Origin: Myxococcota bacterium
GTDB taxonomy: Bacteria > Myxococcota_A > Polyangia > Polyangiales > Polyangiaceae
Length of the DNA stretch: 64,000 bases
Assembly (NCBI GenBank): GCA_963169915.1
Contig: CAUJEM010000138.1
Location: 60,001-124,000 of the forward strand
Reading direction: 5' to 3'
The notes under the pieces were generated by a model that ran no database searches, was not told the origin of the DNA, and saw nothing but the letters and a program-made list of their open reading frames with translations. Of this stretch, positions 42,663-51,316 are shown piece by piece. The translations under genes were made by a program, and so were the position numbers. The first letter of the stretch is position 1; every line of letters begins with the position of its first letter.

Positions 42663-43254
42663 GCAGCGACCGCCTCAGGGCCTCCGCCGCGCGGCGCGTG
42701 AGCGGCTCATCCGCCAGCTCCTCCAGGCGCTTGAGGCGCTGCTCGAGCACCGGGCGCTTGATGGGGGACTCCCGCTCGAACAGCCGGCCCAGGCTGGCGA
42801 TGGCCTCGCGCGCCACCGCCTCGTCCGCGTGCTCCAGGAGCTGAAGCTGGACGGGCTGCTCTTGCGGGTAGTCGTGGCCAGCACGCCGATACTCCTCTGC
42901 GGCGCGGGAGATGGCGCTGCGCCCCTCGCTGAGCAGCAGGCGCTCGAGCAGCCGCTGCCGCTGCTGCTCTTCACCGCCCAGCACCCCGGGGAGGGCTTGG
43001 ACGATCCGGGTTGCCGTCCGCTTGGCGGCCGTGGGCGCGCGCGTCAGCTCCGGGGCCGGTGTGACCCCACTCGGGACGCTGCGCCGCGGCGCGGCCGAGG
43101 CAGCGACCACGCTCCGTGGCCGCCGCGCGGCCGTCGGCGCGCCGGGCCGCCGCGCCGCGATGAGCACGGGCTCCGCCGCTGGGGCCGTGCTCTCCTGCCT
43201 GCGCTTCTTCTTGCGGCGCCCACCGCGGCCGCCGCGACCGTGACCTGCATCCAT
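42655..43254 (-). CDS. Basic N-terminal protein with helical C-terminal domain, function unknown
   Basis: A 199-residue protein. Residues 1-20 are extremely basic (GRGGRGGRRKKKRRQ), followed by an Ala/Arg/Pro-rich linker to about residue 85 that could bind nucleic acid or stay disordered. Residues about 90-199 are helical and rich in Leu/Glu/Arg (LLEHADEAVAREAIASLGRL), resembling HEAT-like repeats. It heads the minus-strand operon that continues through the Cys-rich protein to tol-pal, overlapping the next gene by 8 bases. No family is recognised. Confidence 0.6.
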   Translation of the reverse strand: MDAGHGRGGRGGRRKKKRRQESTAPAAEPVLIAARRPGAPTAARRPRSVVAASAAPRRSVPSGVTPAPELTRAPTAAKRTATRIVQALPGVLGGEEQQRQRLLERLLLSEGRSAISRAAEEYRRAGHDYPQEQPVQLQLLEHADEAVAREAIASLGRLFERESPIKRPVLEQRLKRLEELADEPLTRRAAEALRRSLRA

Positions 43255-43491
43255 GACACTACTCCCGATTCAGGGATTCCATGACGCTGCGCCCCGTGCG
43301 CGACCGTGGGGTCGCGGTCGGGCGAGACCCGTGGTCTCTGGGAGCGATGGCCCGGGCGCTGACCGCGTCGACGAGCCGGCTCCAACTGCCAGACGCATGA
43401 GAAATACCACGAAGCCGACCCAGGTGAAACCTCCTCGTGCGGCCGGCGCGCGTGCCGGCGGGGCGAGAACACTGCTAGAGGGAGAGGCGTC

Positions 43492-44109
43492 ATGCGCGCT
43501 CTCATCGGGATGAGCCTCGGGCTGGCGGCTTGTGGGCCCGCCACCGCCCCACCCCCTCAGCCGCCGCCGCCCTCGGCCGAGGCCGAGGTGTCGCTGTTGG
43601 ACGCTGGCTGGGCGGAGGCCGTCAGCCCTCGACAGCAGCTCAGCGTGCCGCTGCCCGACTACGCGAGCTGGCGGCTCGACGACTCCGGACCGAGCTTCTT
43701 CGTGACGACCCACCTCCCGACCCAGACGCGGCTCATCGCGGGGACGTGGCGTGAGGCACGGAGCGTCTCCCTCGAGCAGTGCGCCGCCACGGCGCGCCTC
43801 AGGCGCCCAGCGGAGTTCACCCTCGAGGGGGAGGCCCTCGACCGCCAGCCCTGGCGCGCCCCGGCAGATTTCGCGGGGGAGCTGGTGCTCGGCGTGAGCG
43901 CCGTGCCCGGTGGCTTCGAGGGCCGCGCGGTCGCGGTGGGCCACGACGTCGGCCGCTGCTACGCGGCGGCGCTCGTGACGAGGACGAAGACCGAGCGAGA
44001 GCTGGGCGACCGCCTGGCGCTGCTCACCGAGCGCAGCCTCCAGGGCTTGCGCCTGCGCGCGGTGGGTGAGCGCGCGACCGGCGCCTCGGGGCGCGTCAGA
44101 ACGCCGTGA
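43492..44109 (+). CDS. Lipoprotein of unknown function
   Basis: A 205-residue protein starting MRALIGMSLGLAACG (lipobox LAAC, Cys at 14), with a short Pro-rich linker and a compact beta-rich domain (about 30-200) containing two later cysteines. The AGELVLGVSAVPGGFEGRAV-like stretch resembles the small secreted domains seen near other myxobacterial lipoproteins. Its 3' end overlaps the M16 peptidase gene on the other strand by 14 bases. No family is recognised. Confidence 0.6.
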   Translation: MRALIGMSLGLAACGPATAPPPQPPPPSAEAEVSLLDAGWAEAVSPRQQLSVPLPDYASWRLDDSGPSFFVTTHLPTQTRLIAGTWREARSVSLEQCAATARLRRPAEFTLEGEALDRQPWRAPADFAGELVLGVSAVPGGFEGRAVAVGHDVGRCYAAALVTRTKTERELGDRLALLTERSLQGLRLRAVGERATGASGRVRTP

Positions 44110-45379
44110 TCCGCCGCTCGATGCGGCGCTGCTCGGCGGGGCTCGAGCGGCCCACGGCGACGATCGACATGCCGGCCGCCTGAAAGCAGCGCTGAGCAGC
44201 AGCCTGCACCTCGCGCCGCGAGACGGCCCGGAGCTGCTCGAGCCGCTCCCGAGGCGAGCGCCCGACACCCGACAGCTCCCCGAGCGCCAGGAAGCTAGCC
44301 AGCGCCGGCGGGTCGTCGAGGAGCTCATCGAGCTGCCACTGGACGCGCCGCTTGGCCTTGTCGAGCTCTGCCTCGGTGGGGCCCTCCTCACGGAGCTGCT
44401 CGAGCAGCCCCAGGATCAGATCCAGCACCTCGGGCGTGCGCTCGTGCGCGGCGCTCGCCATCACGTCGAAGAGCCCTACGCCGCGGTAGGCCTCGTAGCT
44501 CGCCGACACGTCGTAGCAGAGCCCACGCTCGTCGCAGATGCGGTGGTAGAGCCGGGTGGACATCCCGTCATCGAGCACGCGGACGAGCAGCTCGGTCGCG
44601 GGCTCCGCCGCCTCGCCCTCGCCGGGGGCACGAAACCCGACGCGCAGCTCCGTCTGGCTGAGCTCGTGCCGCACGTAGCGCCAGCGCGGCGCGCGCTGCC
44701 GCGGGGGCGCCGGCTTGGGGCGCACCCGGCCGCGCGGCAGTCCGGCGAAATGACGCTCGAACAGCCGCAGCACCGCGCTGGGCCTCACCGGCCCCGTGAC
44801 CGCGACGACGGTGTTGTCCGAGGTGTAGAGCCGCCGGTGATGAGCGCGGACACGGCGCTCGGTGAAGGCCTCCACGTCCTCGTAACGTCCGGTGATGGGC
44901 ATGGCCAAGGCATGCCCCTCGAAGCTCAGCCCCATGAGCAGCTCACCGGAGTCGATGAGCTGCCCCTGGTCGTCGTACAGCTCCAGGATCTCCTCGCGCA
45001 CGATGCCCCGCTCCACCTCGAGCCGCGTGAAGAGCGGCTCGCGGTAGGTCTCCCCCAGCAGCGCGACGGCGGGCGTGAAGGTCTCGGGCGGCACCGCCAG
45101 CTCCACGTTGCCGTGGTCCACGTAGGTCGCCGCCGCCAGCGTCCCTCCGAGGCGCTCGAAGCCGAGCGCCTGCTCGTGCGCCGAGGGTGCGCTCGGGATC
45201 CCCCGAAACAGCATGTGCTCGAGGAAGTGGCTGAGGCCGCGCTCCCGCGGCGCCTCATAGAGGGGGCCCGCCCCCAGCCGTACGTCGATGGCCACCCGGT
45301 GCGCGCTCGGGAGCGGCGCGACGACGAGCCGGAGCCCCTCCGCCGTCTCGTGGCGCAGGGGCTCACCCGGAACGGTCAA
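44096..45379 (-). CDS. M16 family zinc peptidase
   Basis: A 427-residue insulinase/mitochondrial-processing-peptidase-type enzyme. The inverted zinc motif HFLEH is at 51-55, with further acidic residues in the VREEILELYDD stretch as the distal ligand region. The C-terminal half has the second, non-catalytic M16 lobe, including the GLCYDVSASYE segment. No signal peptide is seen, so it is probably cytosolic. TTG at 45379 shares TTGA with the stop of the isomerase gene upstream, and the open frame beyond it is a shadow of that gene. Confidence 0.88.
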   Translation of the reverse strand: MTVPGEPLRHETAEGLRLVVAPLPSAHRVAIDVRLGAGPLYEAPRERGLSHFLEHMLFRGIPSAPSAHEQALGFERLGGTLAAATYVDHGNVELAVPPETFTPAVALLGETYREPLFTRLEVERGIVREEILELYDDQGQLIDSGELLMGLSFEGHALAMPITGRYEDVEAFTERRVRAHHRRLYTSDNTVVAVTGPVRPSAVLRLFERHFAGLPRGRVRPKPAPPRQRAPRWRYVRHELSQTELRVGFRAPGEGEAAEPATELLVRVLDDGMSTRLYHRICDERGLCYDVSASYEAYRGVGLFDVMASAAHERTPEVLDLILGLLEQLREEGPTEAELDKAKRRVQWQLDELLDDPPALASFLALGELSGVGRSPRERLEQLRAVSRREVQAAAQRCFQAAGMSIVAVGRSSPAEQRRIERRITAF

Positions 45380-47064
45380 TCGTCCTCGCCAGGACGCTTG
45401 GGGGGCTGCGCCAGCTCCTCGCTCGTCTTGAGCTTGCCCTTGGCGGACAGCTTGAGCTGCTCCACGTAGCGCACCAGCGCGTCGAGCTGCTTGAGCGCGG
45501 CGAGCTGGCGCATCAGCGGGAGCTTGTCCTTCTGGAACTCCTCCTTGGTGGCGAGGTTCTTCTCCTTGAGCTGAACCACGGCGAGCCCGTCGCTCGTCTC
45601 GATGGGCTCGGCGAGCAGGGCCTCCGGCGCGCTCAGCTCGAACACCTGGAGCGTGAGCTGCGAGGCGCCCGAGGCGTTCGGGATGGGATCTCCGCCGATG
45701 GAGAACGGAGCGCTGACCTCCACCTTCGGGCGCTCGGCGGTCTCCCAGCCCTCCGCGGGCTCCGCCGCTCCTGGCCCCTTCTTCGGCGCCAGCACGACCT
45801 TCGACACGAGCTCCCGGGTCGCGTCGTCGAGCTTGGCCCCTGCCTTCGCGCGCGCGATGAGCTCCTCCCCGAACTTCCGTGCGAGCTCCTCGGCGCGCAG
45901 GCGGGCCATCAGCCCGCGCGCGACGAAGCGCCGCCCGGTCCCCTCCAGCTTCGCCTCGGGCACCCGCTCGATGAGCTGCAGCAGGTGAAAGCCGCGCGAC
46001 GTCTCCACGATGCCGGATCGCTTGCCCGGCGCCAGCTTCTCCGCCGCCGCCGCGAGCTCCTTCCAGCCTTCGCCGTAGCTCTCCGCGAGGCAGCCGATGT
46101 CTCCGCCGAGCACCGCGCCGCCACCGCTGCCGGCGCGCCGTGCCTCCCACTCGAAGGGCGTGCCCTTGGCGAGGCTCGCCTCCGAGGCCTCGAGCTGCCG
46201 GCGCAGCTCCGCCTTCTGATCGTCGTCCGTCCCGTCGAAGGGCATCGCCAGCTCACGCACGCGCAGACAGCCCTTCGTCCAGTCCTTCTTGGCGGTGTTC
46301 CAGGCGTCGTTGACCTCGGAGGCGTGCTCCTTGGCCCAGGCGTCGACCGCGGCATCCGACTGATCGACCGCCCACTTGGCGAACCAGTCGCGCCGTAGCT
46401 GCACGCTGCGCACCACCGCCTTCGAGCGCTCACGCTGGAACTGTAGGAAGGCCTCGGACTCGCTGACGCGGACGCGCGCTCGGACCAGCTCGCGCACGCG
46501 CGCGGCGAGCAGCTCCTTGCGCTGGACTTCCTTGAATTCCTTCGGTCCGCGCCCGGTGATGCTGCGCACGACGCGCTCGTACAGCTTCACGTCGAAGGCC
46601 TTGGTGGCCGAATTGTAGACGGGCAGGGTCCGGATGAGCTCGGCCCCGAGCCCAAGCTGGGGGGCGAGCATCTGCAGCTTGCCGAGGGGCAGCGAGACGT
46701 GGGCTCGACCCTCGAGCAGCTCGTCCTCGATCTCCGCGTCGCTGATGCTCAGCCCGAGCCGCGCCGCCTCGATGAGCAGCAGCTCACGCTCGACGAGACC
46801 GTCGAGGACTTGCTGGTTGATGTTCAGGGCCTTCTGGCGCGAGGCGGACAAGCCTTGCGGGATGATGAGCCCCGCGGCCGTGAAAAACTCGGCCTCGGGC
46901 ACGCAGCGGCCCTGCACCTCGACAGCGCACTTGGAGGCCAGGCTCAGCCCGCTCGCCCCCCGCCCGCTGCTACGAAACTCCAGAGCGAACGAGATCGCGA
47001 TCAGAAACACGATCGCGCCCATCGCGATCTGCGCGGGGCCTCCTCGGCGAAACAGGCTGAGCAT
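45376..47064 (-). CDS. PpiD/SurA-like peptidyl-prolyl isomerase
   Basis: A 562-residue protein anchored by an N-terminal helix (about 12-30), with a SurA_N-like chaperone region (about 45-215) and a parvulin-type domain (about 250-380; GGDIGCLAESYGEGW and GFHLLQLIERV match the rotamase landmarks). A second, less clear segment follows at 430-530. It should help fold envelope proteins on the periplasmic side. ATG at 47064 is chosen; upstream extension lacks homology. Coupled by TTGA to the M16 gene, which may process or clear its clients. Confidence 0.8.
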   Translation of the reverse strand: MLSLFRRGGPAQIAMGAIVFLIAISFALEFRSSGRGASGLSLASKCAVEVQGRCVPEAEFFTAAGLIIPQGLSASRQKALNINQQVLDGLVERELLLIEAARLGLSISDAEIEDELLEGRAHVSLPLGKLQMLAPQLGLGAELIRTLPVYNSATKAFDVKLYERVVRSITGRGPKEFKEVQRKELLAARVRELVRARVRVSESEAFLQFQRERSKAVVRSVQLRRDWFAKWAVDQSDAAVDAWAKEHASEVNDAWNTAKKDWTKGCLRVRELAMPFDGTDDDQKAELRRQLEASEASLAKGTPFEWEARRAGSGGGAVLGGDIGCLAESYGEGWKELAAAAEKLAPGKRSGIVETSRGFHLLQLIERVPEAKLEGTGRRFVARGLMARLRAEELARKFGEELIARAKAGAKLDDATRELVSKVVLAPKKGPGAAEPAEGWETAERPKVEVSAPFSIGGDPIPNASGASQLTLQVFELSAPEALLAEPIETSDGLAVVQLKEKNLATKEEFQKDKLPLMRQLAALKQLDALVRYVEQLKLSAKGKLKTSEELAQPPKRPGEDD

Positions 47065-47143
47065 GGTCGGGCGCCGGCGATTACCACGCGCTCTGGCGTG
47101 GGTCCACGCCCAGAACGCTCCGCGCCGGTCGCGCCGCGCCGCT

Positions 47144-47593
47144 TCACCTGCCGTTGGGCAGCGCGACGCGCGCGAGCTCGAGCACGGCGCCGAGGGTCTG
47201 CTGGAGCCCCTCGAGGCCGTCCAGGGCGCGGACGAAATTGACCTCCACCCAGAGATCGAGCTGCTGGCGCTCGTCGCTGGGATCGGGGATGGGCACCCAG
47301 ACCACGTCGACCTCCACGAAGCCCCGTGCCCGCAGGATCGCCCCCTGCTGACGCGCCCGCGCTTCCAGAAACGACTCAGTTTCCCCTGGGAAATCACTCT
47401 TTTGGGCCCGCACACGCACGCGGAGCGCCAAGCCGGGCGCGGCGAGCACGGCCAGCCCGCTGTCCATGAGCAGGTTCTCGCGCACCCGCTCGGCGAGCAG
47501 GACGCGGTCCGGGAGCGTGCGAAAGACCTCGAAGCCCCAGGATTGTAAGGTCTTTTTCAGATCCTTCGGGGTGGGCGTGGGTGGGGTCGTCAT
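47144..47593 (-). CDS. Conserved-looking protein of unknown function
   Basis: A 149-residue soluble protein beginning MTTPPTPTPKDLKKTLQSWG. Alternating strands and helices fill residues 20-130 (NLLMDSGLAVLAAPGLALRV and VWVPIPDPSDERQQLDLWVE). There is no signal peptide, Cys or catalytic motif. ATG at 47593 is used; earlier starts lie in an intergenic stretch. It is divergent from the PilZ-like gene and precedes the isomerase gene by 79 bases. No family is recognised. Confidence 0.6.
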   Translation of the reverse strand: MTTPPTPTPKDLKKTLQSWGFEVFRTLPDRVLLAERVRENLLMDSGLAVLAAPGLALRVRVRAQKSDFPGETESFLEARARQQGAILRARGFVEVDVVWVPIPDPSDERQQLDLWVEVNFVRALDGLEGLQQTLGAVLELARVALPNGR

Positions 47594-47744
47594 GTCCGTG
47601 ATGGGAGCACGCGCGCGGCGGGAAGGGCTCTCGGGTGACGCTATCCTACCATCACCGGCGGGCATTTGCTGGTGGGTCGAGCGGCCACCGGGCTGGAGGC
47701 GTGGCAATTCTGGTCTTACCCCAAGTCTGTTAGCCTAACGCACC

Positions 47745-48086
47745 GTGAAGCGTCGCAGCCTGACCCCCATGCCACCGCTCGCCCTGGGTACGCTCCACGG
47801 CGCTCGACGCAGCGTCGGGGGCGCGCGGCACGAGGCCTCCGAGCGGGTGGTGTTGCGCGCCGGCGCGGTGGAATTCGACGGCTGGACCCTCAACCAGAGC
47901 CGCGGAGGCCTGCGCGTCGTGGTCGAGGAGCGCGTCGAGCTCGGGGCGGAGTACGCCGTGGAAATGAGCGGCAAGTCACCGCGGCGCGCCCGAGTGGTCT
48001 GGCTGCAGGACGAGGCCGACGGTCAGGTCGCGGGCCTGGAGTACCTCGATCTCACCGCCTCGGACCCCGAACCCGAGACGCCCTGA
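47745..48086 (+). CDS. PilZ-like domain protein
   Basis: A 113-residue protein. The residues WTLNQSRGGLRVVVEE match the (D/N)xSxxG(M/L) part of PilZ domains, which bind cyclic di-GMP, and the preceding RRSVGGARHEASERVVLRAG segment holds the basic residues, though the classical RxxxR spacing is not exact. The VVWLQDEADGQVAGLEYLDL strand pair fits the barrel end. GTG start at 47745. It ends six bases before the helicase gene, suggesting coexpression. Cyclic di-GMP binding is inferred, not seen. Confidence 0.6.
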   Translation: MKRRSLTPMPPLALGTLHGARRSVGGARHEASERVVLRAGAVEFDGWTLNQSRGGLRVVVEERVELGAEYAVEMSGKSPRRARVVWLQDEADGQVAGLEYLDLTASDPEPETP

Positions 48087-48092
48087 GCCGCG

Positions 48093-50105
48093 GTGGCGAC
48101 CGCACGGCAGCTCCTTGGCCCTGGGGGCGCCCTGGCGCAGGGCTTGTCCGGCTACGAGCCTCGCGCGGGCCAGCTCGACATGGCCGACGCCGTCGAGCGC
48201 GCACTTCATGACCATCGAGTCTTGATTTGTGAGGCAGGGACCGGCACCGGCAAGACCCTCGCTTACCTCGTCCCGGCGCTGCAGAGCGGGAAGAAGGTCG
48301 TCGTCTCCACGGCGACCCGCGCGCTGCAGCAGCAGCTCCACGATCACGATCTCCCCCTGCTCGAGCGGACCTTGGGGCTCTCGCCCCGGGTCACGGTGAT
48401 GAAGGGACTCTCGAACTACGTCTGCCTGCGGCGCTTCGAAGAATTCCGCCGCGCACCCGCCTCCCAGGCGCCGCAGGCGGAGCGCGCCCTCGCCGCGGTG
48501 GAGCCGTGGGTGCGGCAGACCGAGACCGGTGACATCACCGAGCTAGAGGCGCTGCCCGAAGACGAGCCGCTGTGGGCCGAGATCACCGCGAGCAGCGAGA
48601 CCCGCCTCGGCGCGAGCTGCCCGCACTTCGCGGACTGCTTCGTCACCAGGATGCGGGCGGAGGCCGAGGCCGCGGAGCTCATCATCGTCAATCACCACTT
48701 GTTCTTCGCCGATCTCGCGCTACGCGGCGCCCACCCCGGGCGCGTGCTCCCGCACTACGACGCCGTGATCTTCGACGAGGCCCACCAGCTCGAGGACACG
48801 GCGGCCCAGTTCTTCGGCGTGCGCCTGTCGAGCGCGCGCCTCGAGCGGGTGCTGCGCGACGCGGGCGCGGCGCTCGTCGCCGCGCAGGGCGTGGTCGGCG
48901 CGGAGGACCCGGCGCGCTGCCTGGAGCGCTGCGCAAGCACCACCCACGCACTGTTCGCGCAGCTAGCGCGGCGCGTCCGCGCCGAAGACCCGAGGCTCGG
49001 GCTCGAGCTCGACGACTGGCAGGGGGAGCTGCTCAGCCACTACCACGCGCTCGACGACGCGTGGCTCAGCCTGACGGACGCCGCCGGGCGCGCCCGGCAG
49101 CGCGCCGCTGGCGCTGCACCGCCGGGCTTGGGGGCGCGCCTCGAGCTCGCCGAGCGACGCTGCCAACAGCTCCGTGACCAGCTCGCCAGCGTCGTCGAGG
49201 GGGCGCGCGGCTGGGTCAGCAGCGTAGAGCTGACGGCGCGCAGCGTCGTGCTGAAGGCGACGCCCATCGACGTCGCCGAGCTGCTCCGCGAGCGCGTGTT
49301 CGAGGCGACGCCGAGCGCGGTGCTCACCAGCGCCACGCTCACCACGCCGGGGCGCTCGCGGCCCACGGAGACCAGCGGCGGCTCGGCCTTTGGTTATCTG
49401 CGCGCCCGGCTGGGCCTCACGAGCCCCGAGCTCCAGGTCGACGAGCTGCTCGTCCCTTCGCCCTTCGACTTCGACCGACAGGCCCTGCTCTACACCCCGA
49501 GAGACCTCCCGGCGCCGTCCGCGGCGGACTTCACCGAGCGCGCCGCGGCGCGGATCACGGAGCTGGTGGAGCTGGTCGGCGGCGGCGGCTTCGTGCTCAC
49601 CACCTCGCTGCGGAGCCTGCGCGCGCTGCACGCGGCGCTCGTGGCCAGGCTACCGGGCTTCCCACTCCTGCTCCAGGGGGAGGCCCCCAAGCCGGCCCTG
49701 CTCGAGCGCTTCAAGGCCGAGGGCAACGCCGTGCTGGTCGCGACGCTCGGCTTCTGGGAGGGCGTCGATGTGCCGGGCCGGGAGCTGCAGCTCGTGGTGC
49801 TGGAGAAGATCCCCTTCGTCGTGCCCAGTGACCCGATGGTGCGCGCGCGCTCGCTCGCCCTAGAGCGCGCCGGGGGCAACGCCTTCATGGACTACCACCT
49901 GCCCGCCGCGGCGCTCACGCTCAAGCAGGGCTTTGGTCGGCTCATCCGCACCCGCACGGACTACGGGATCGTCGCGCTGCTCGACGAGCGCGTCCACCGG
50001 CGAGGCTACGGCCGCCGGCTCTTGGCGGCCTTGCCACCGGCCAGGCGCGCCAGCTCGCTCGACGAGGTGCGCGCCTTCTGGAGCGAGGCGAGCGCCGCTC
50101 GGTGA
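48093..50105 (+). CDS. DinG-type ATP-dependent helicase with an altered iron-sulfur motif
   Basis: A 670-residue superfamily 2 XPD/DinG helicase. Walker A is AGTGTGKT (about 48-55), DEAH at 228-231, then the helicase domain 2 motifs (GFWEGVDVPGRELQLVV and QGFGRLIRTRTDYG). Compared with E. coli DinG, whose cluster ligands are Cys120, 194, 199 and 205, this protein has Cys111, Cys176 and Cys182 at matching relative spacing, but Arg171 stands where the second Cys would be. The 4Fe-4S site may be altered or bind with another ligand. GTG/ATG start is near 48093. It follows the PilZ-like gene. Confidence 0.88.
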   Translation: MATARQLLGPGGALAQGLSGYEPRAGQLDMADAVERALHDHRVLICEAGTGTGKTLAYLVPALQSGKKVVVSTATRALQQQLHDHDLPLLERTLGLSPRVTVMKGLSNYVCLRRFEEFRRAPASQAPQAERALAAVEPWVRQTETGDITELEALPEDEPLWAEITASSETRLGASCPHFADCFVTRMRAEAEAAELIIVNHHLFFADLALRGAHPGRVLPHYDAVIFDEAHQLEDTAAQFFGVRLSSARLERVLRDAGAALVAAQGVVGAEDPARCLERCASTTHALFAQLARRVRAEDPRLGLELDDWQGELLSHYHALDDAWLSLTDAAGRARQRAAGAAPPGLGARLELAERRCQQLRDQLASVVEGARGWVSSVELTARSVVLKATPIDVAELLRERVFEATPSAVLTSATLTTPGRSRPTETSGGSAFGYLRARLGLTSPELQVDELLVPSPFDFDRQALLYTPRDLPAPSAADFTERAAARITELVELVGGGGFVLTTSLRSLRALHAALVARLPGFPLLLQGEAPKPALLERFKAEGNAVLVATLGFWEGVDVPGRELQLVVLEKIPFVVPSDPMVRARSLALERAGGNAFMDYHLPAAALTLKQGFGRLIRTRTDYGIVALLDERVHRRGYGRRLLAALPPARRASSLDEVRAFWSEASAAR

Positions 50106-50141
50106 GCCCGGAGCGCTCGCGGCGAGCGGCGCCGTGATAGC

Positions 50142-51299
50142 TTGCGCTCGGTGCAAGTCTTCAACGAGGCTCTGGCGGCGCTGGGTCTGAGTGAGGTGGT
50201 CCGGGTGCTGCCGGTGTCGAGCGGCTACCCGAGCCCCAAGCAGGTCAACCTCGTGCTCTTTCGCCGCGAAGAGACGTGGCTCTTCGAGTCCAGCGCGGCC
50301 ACGAGCGAGATCGTCGCGGAGATCGAGGGTGCGCTCGACGCGCACTCCGTCCAGCGCTTGGATGCGCTGCTCGTCACGCATTGTCACGGCGACCACGCGG
50401 GCAGCGCCGGGATCATCGCCGGGCGGGGGCGCCCCCCCGGCGAGCGGGCGCCCATCTACCTCCACTCCGCCGGCTACCGCTTCCTCACGCACCCGGAGGC
50501 GGCCTTCCTGCAGGAGACCTACGAGCTGTTCCTGGCGCGCTCGCACTGGGGCCTGCTCGAGTACGGGGCGCTCAGCCAGCAGGACATGGTGGAGCACGCG
50601 CTCCGCAAGCGCTTCCAGCACTACTTCGCCGAGACCCCGAAGCGCGCCCTGCGCTTCGTCGATCGCGGGGCGCTGCCGGAGGGCGTCATCGCAGTCGCTA
50701 CCCCAGGGCATAGCTGGGACTGCGTGCTCTACCTGGACCTGCGCACGGGCGTCGCGATCCCTGGAGATACCCTGTTGGTCACGGGAGCCCCGCAGCGCCC
50801 GGACAGCCATGGCTTCGTCATCCCCATCTTCACGGCGGCCGGGCAGAGCTACAGCATGGCCTTCGAGCATTACCTGCAGACGCTCCGCGTGCTGCGTGAG
50901 TTCTTCCGTACCCGCCCGGTGCGCGTGGTGCTCCCACCCCATGGGAAATTCGCCGTCACCGAGCCCCTCCGCTGGGTCGAGTTCGCGGAGCAGTACTTCG
51001 TCCAGCTCTACCGCGCGCTCGTCACGGAGTTCTTCGGGAGCCCCGCACGCCGGAGAGAGCCGTTCTTCGCTCGCGACCTGGCGCCCTTCGTCCCCACCGC
51101 AGGGGCACACCCCATCTCCACCCCCGGCCACGCCTTCGGGATGCTCTGCGCGCTCGCCGACGAAGGCTACCTCGGCTTGGAGGAGCACCCGCACACCCGG
51201 CAGATCAGCTTCACGCTGCGGGAGCTACCCCCACCGGACTACCTCGAGGCGCGCCTGGCGGAGCCGCCAGGACCGCTGCCCATTCACGGCGAGCGCTGA
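50142..51299 (+). CDS. Metallo-beta-lactamase-fold hydrolase
   Basis: A 385-residue protein. The metal motif THCHGDHAG gives His80, His82, Asp84 and His85. Downstream ligands follow in ATPGHSWDC and GDTLLV, and a PPHGK segment supplies the late His. The substrate is unknown; the general size and extra C-terminal 130 residues resemble hydrolases of the glyoxalase-II/quorum-lactonase type. Start is TTG 50142 or GTG nine bases later. It lies 36 bases after the helicase gene and may be cotranscribed. Confidence 0.85.
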   Translation: MRSVQVFNEALAALGLSEVVRVLPVSSGYPSPKQVNLVLFRREETWLFESSAATSEIVAEIEGALDAHSVQRLDALLVTHCHGDHAGSAGIIAGRGRPPGERAPIYLHSAGYRFLTHPEAAFLQETYELFLARSHWGLLEYGALSQQDMVEHALRKRFQHYFAETPKRALRFVDRGALPEGVIAVATPGHSWDCVLYLDLRTGVAIPGDTLLVTGAPQRPDSHGFVIPIFTAAGQSYSMAFEHYLQTLRVLREFFRTRPVRVVLPPHGKFAVTEPLRWVEFAEQYFVQLYRALVTEFFGSPARRREPFFARDLAPFVPTAGAHPISTPGHAFGMLCALADEGYLGLEEHPHTRQISFTLRELPPPDYLEARLAEPPGPLPIHGER

Positions 51300-51316
51300 G
51301 CGCCGGCGCCGCGCTT

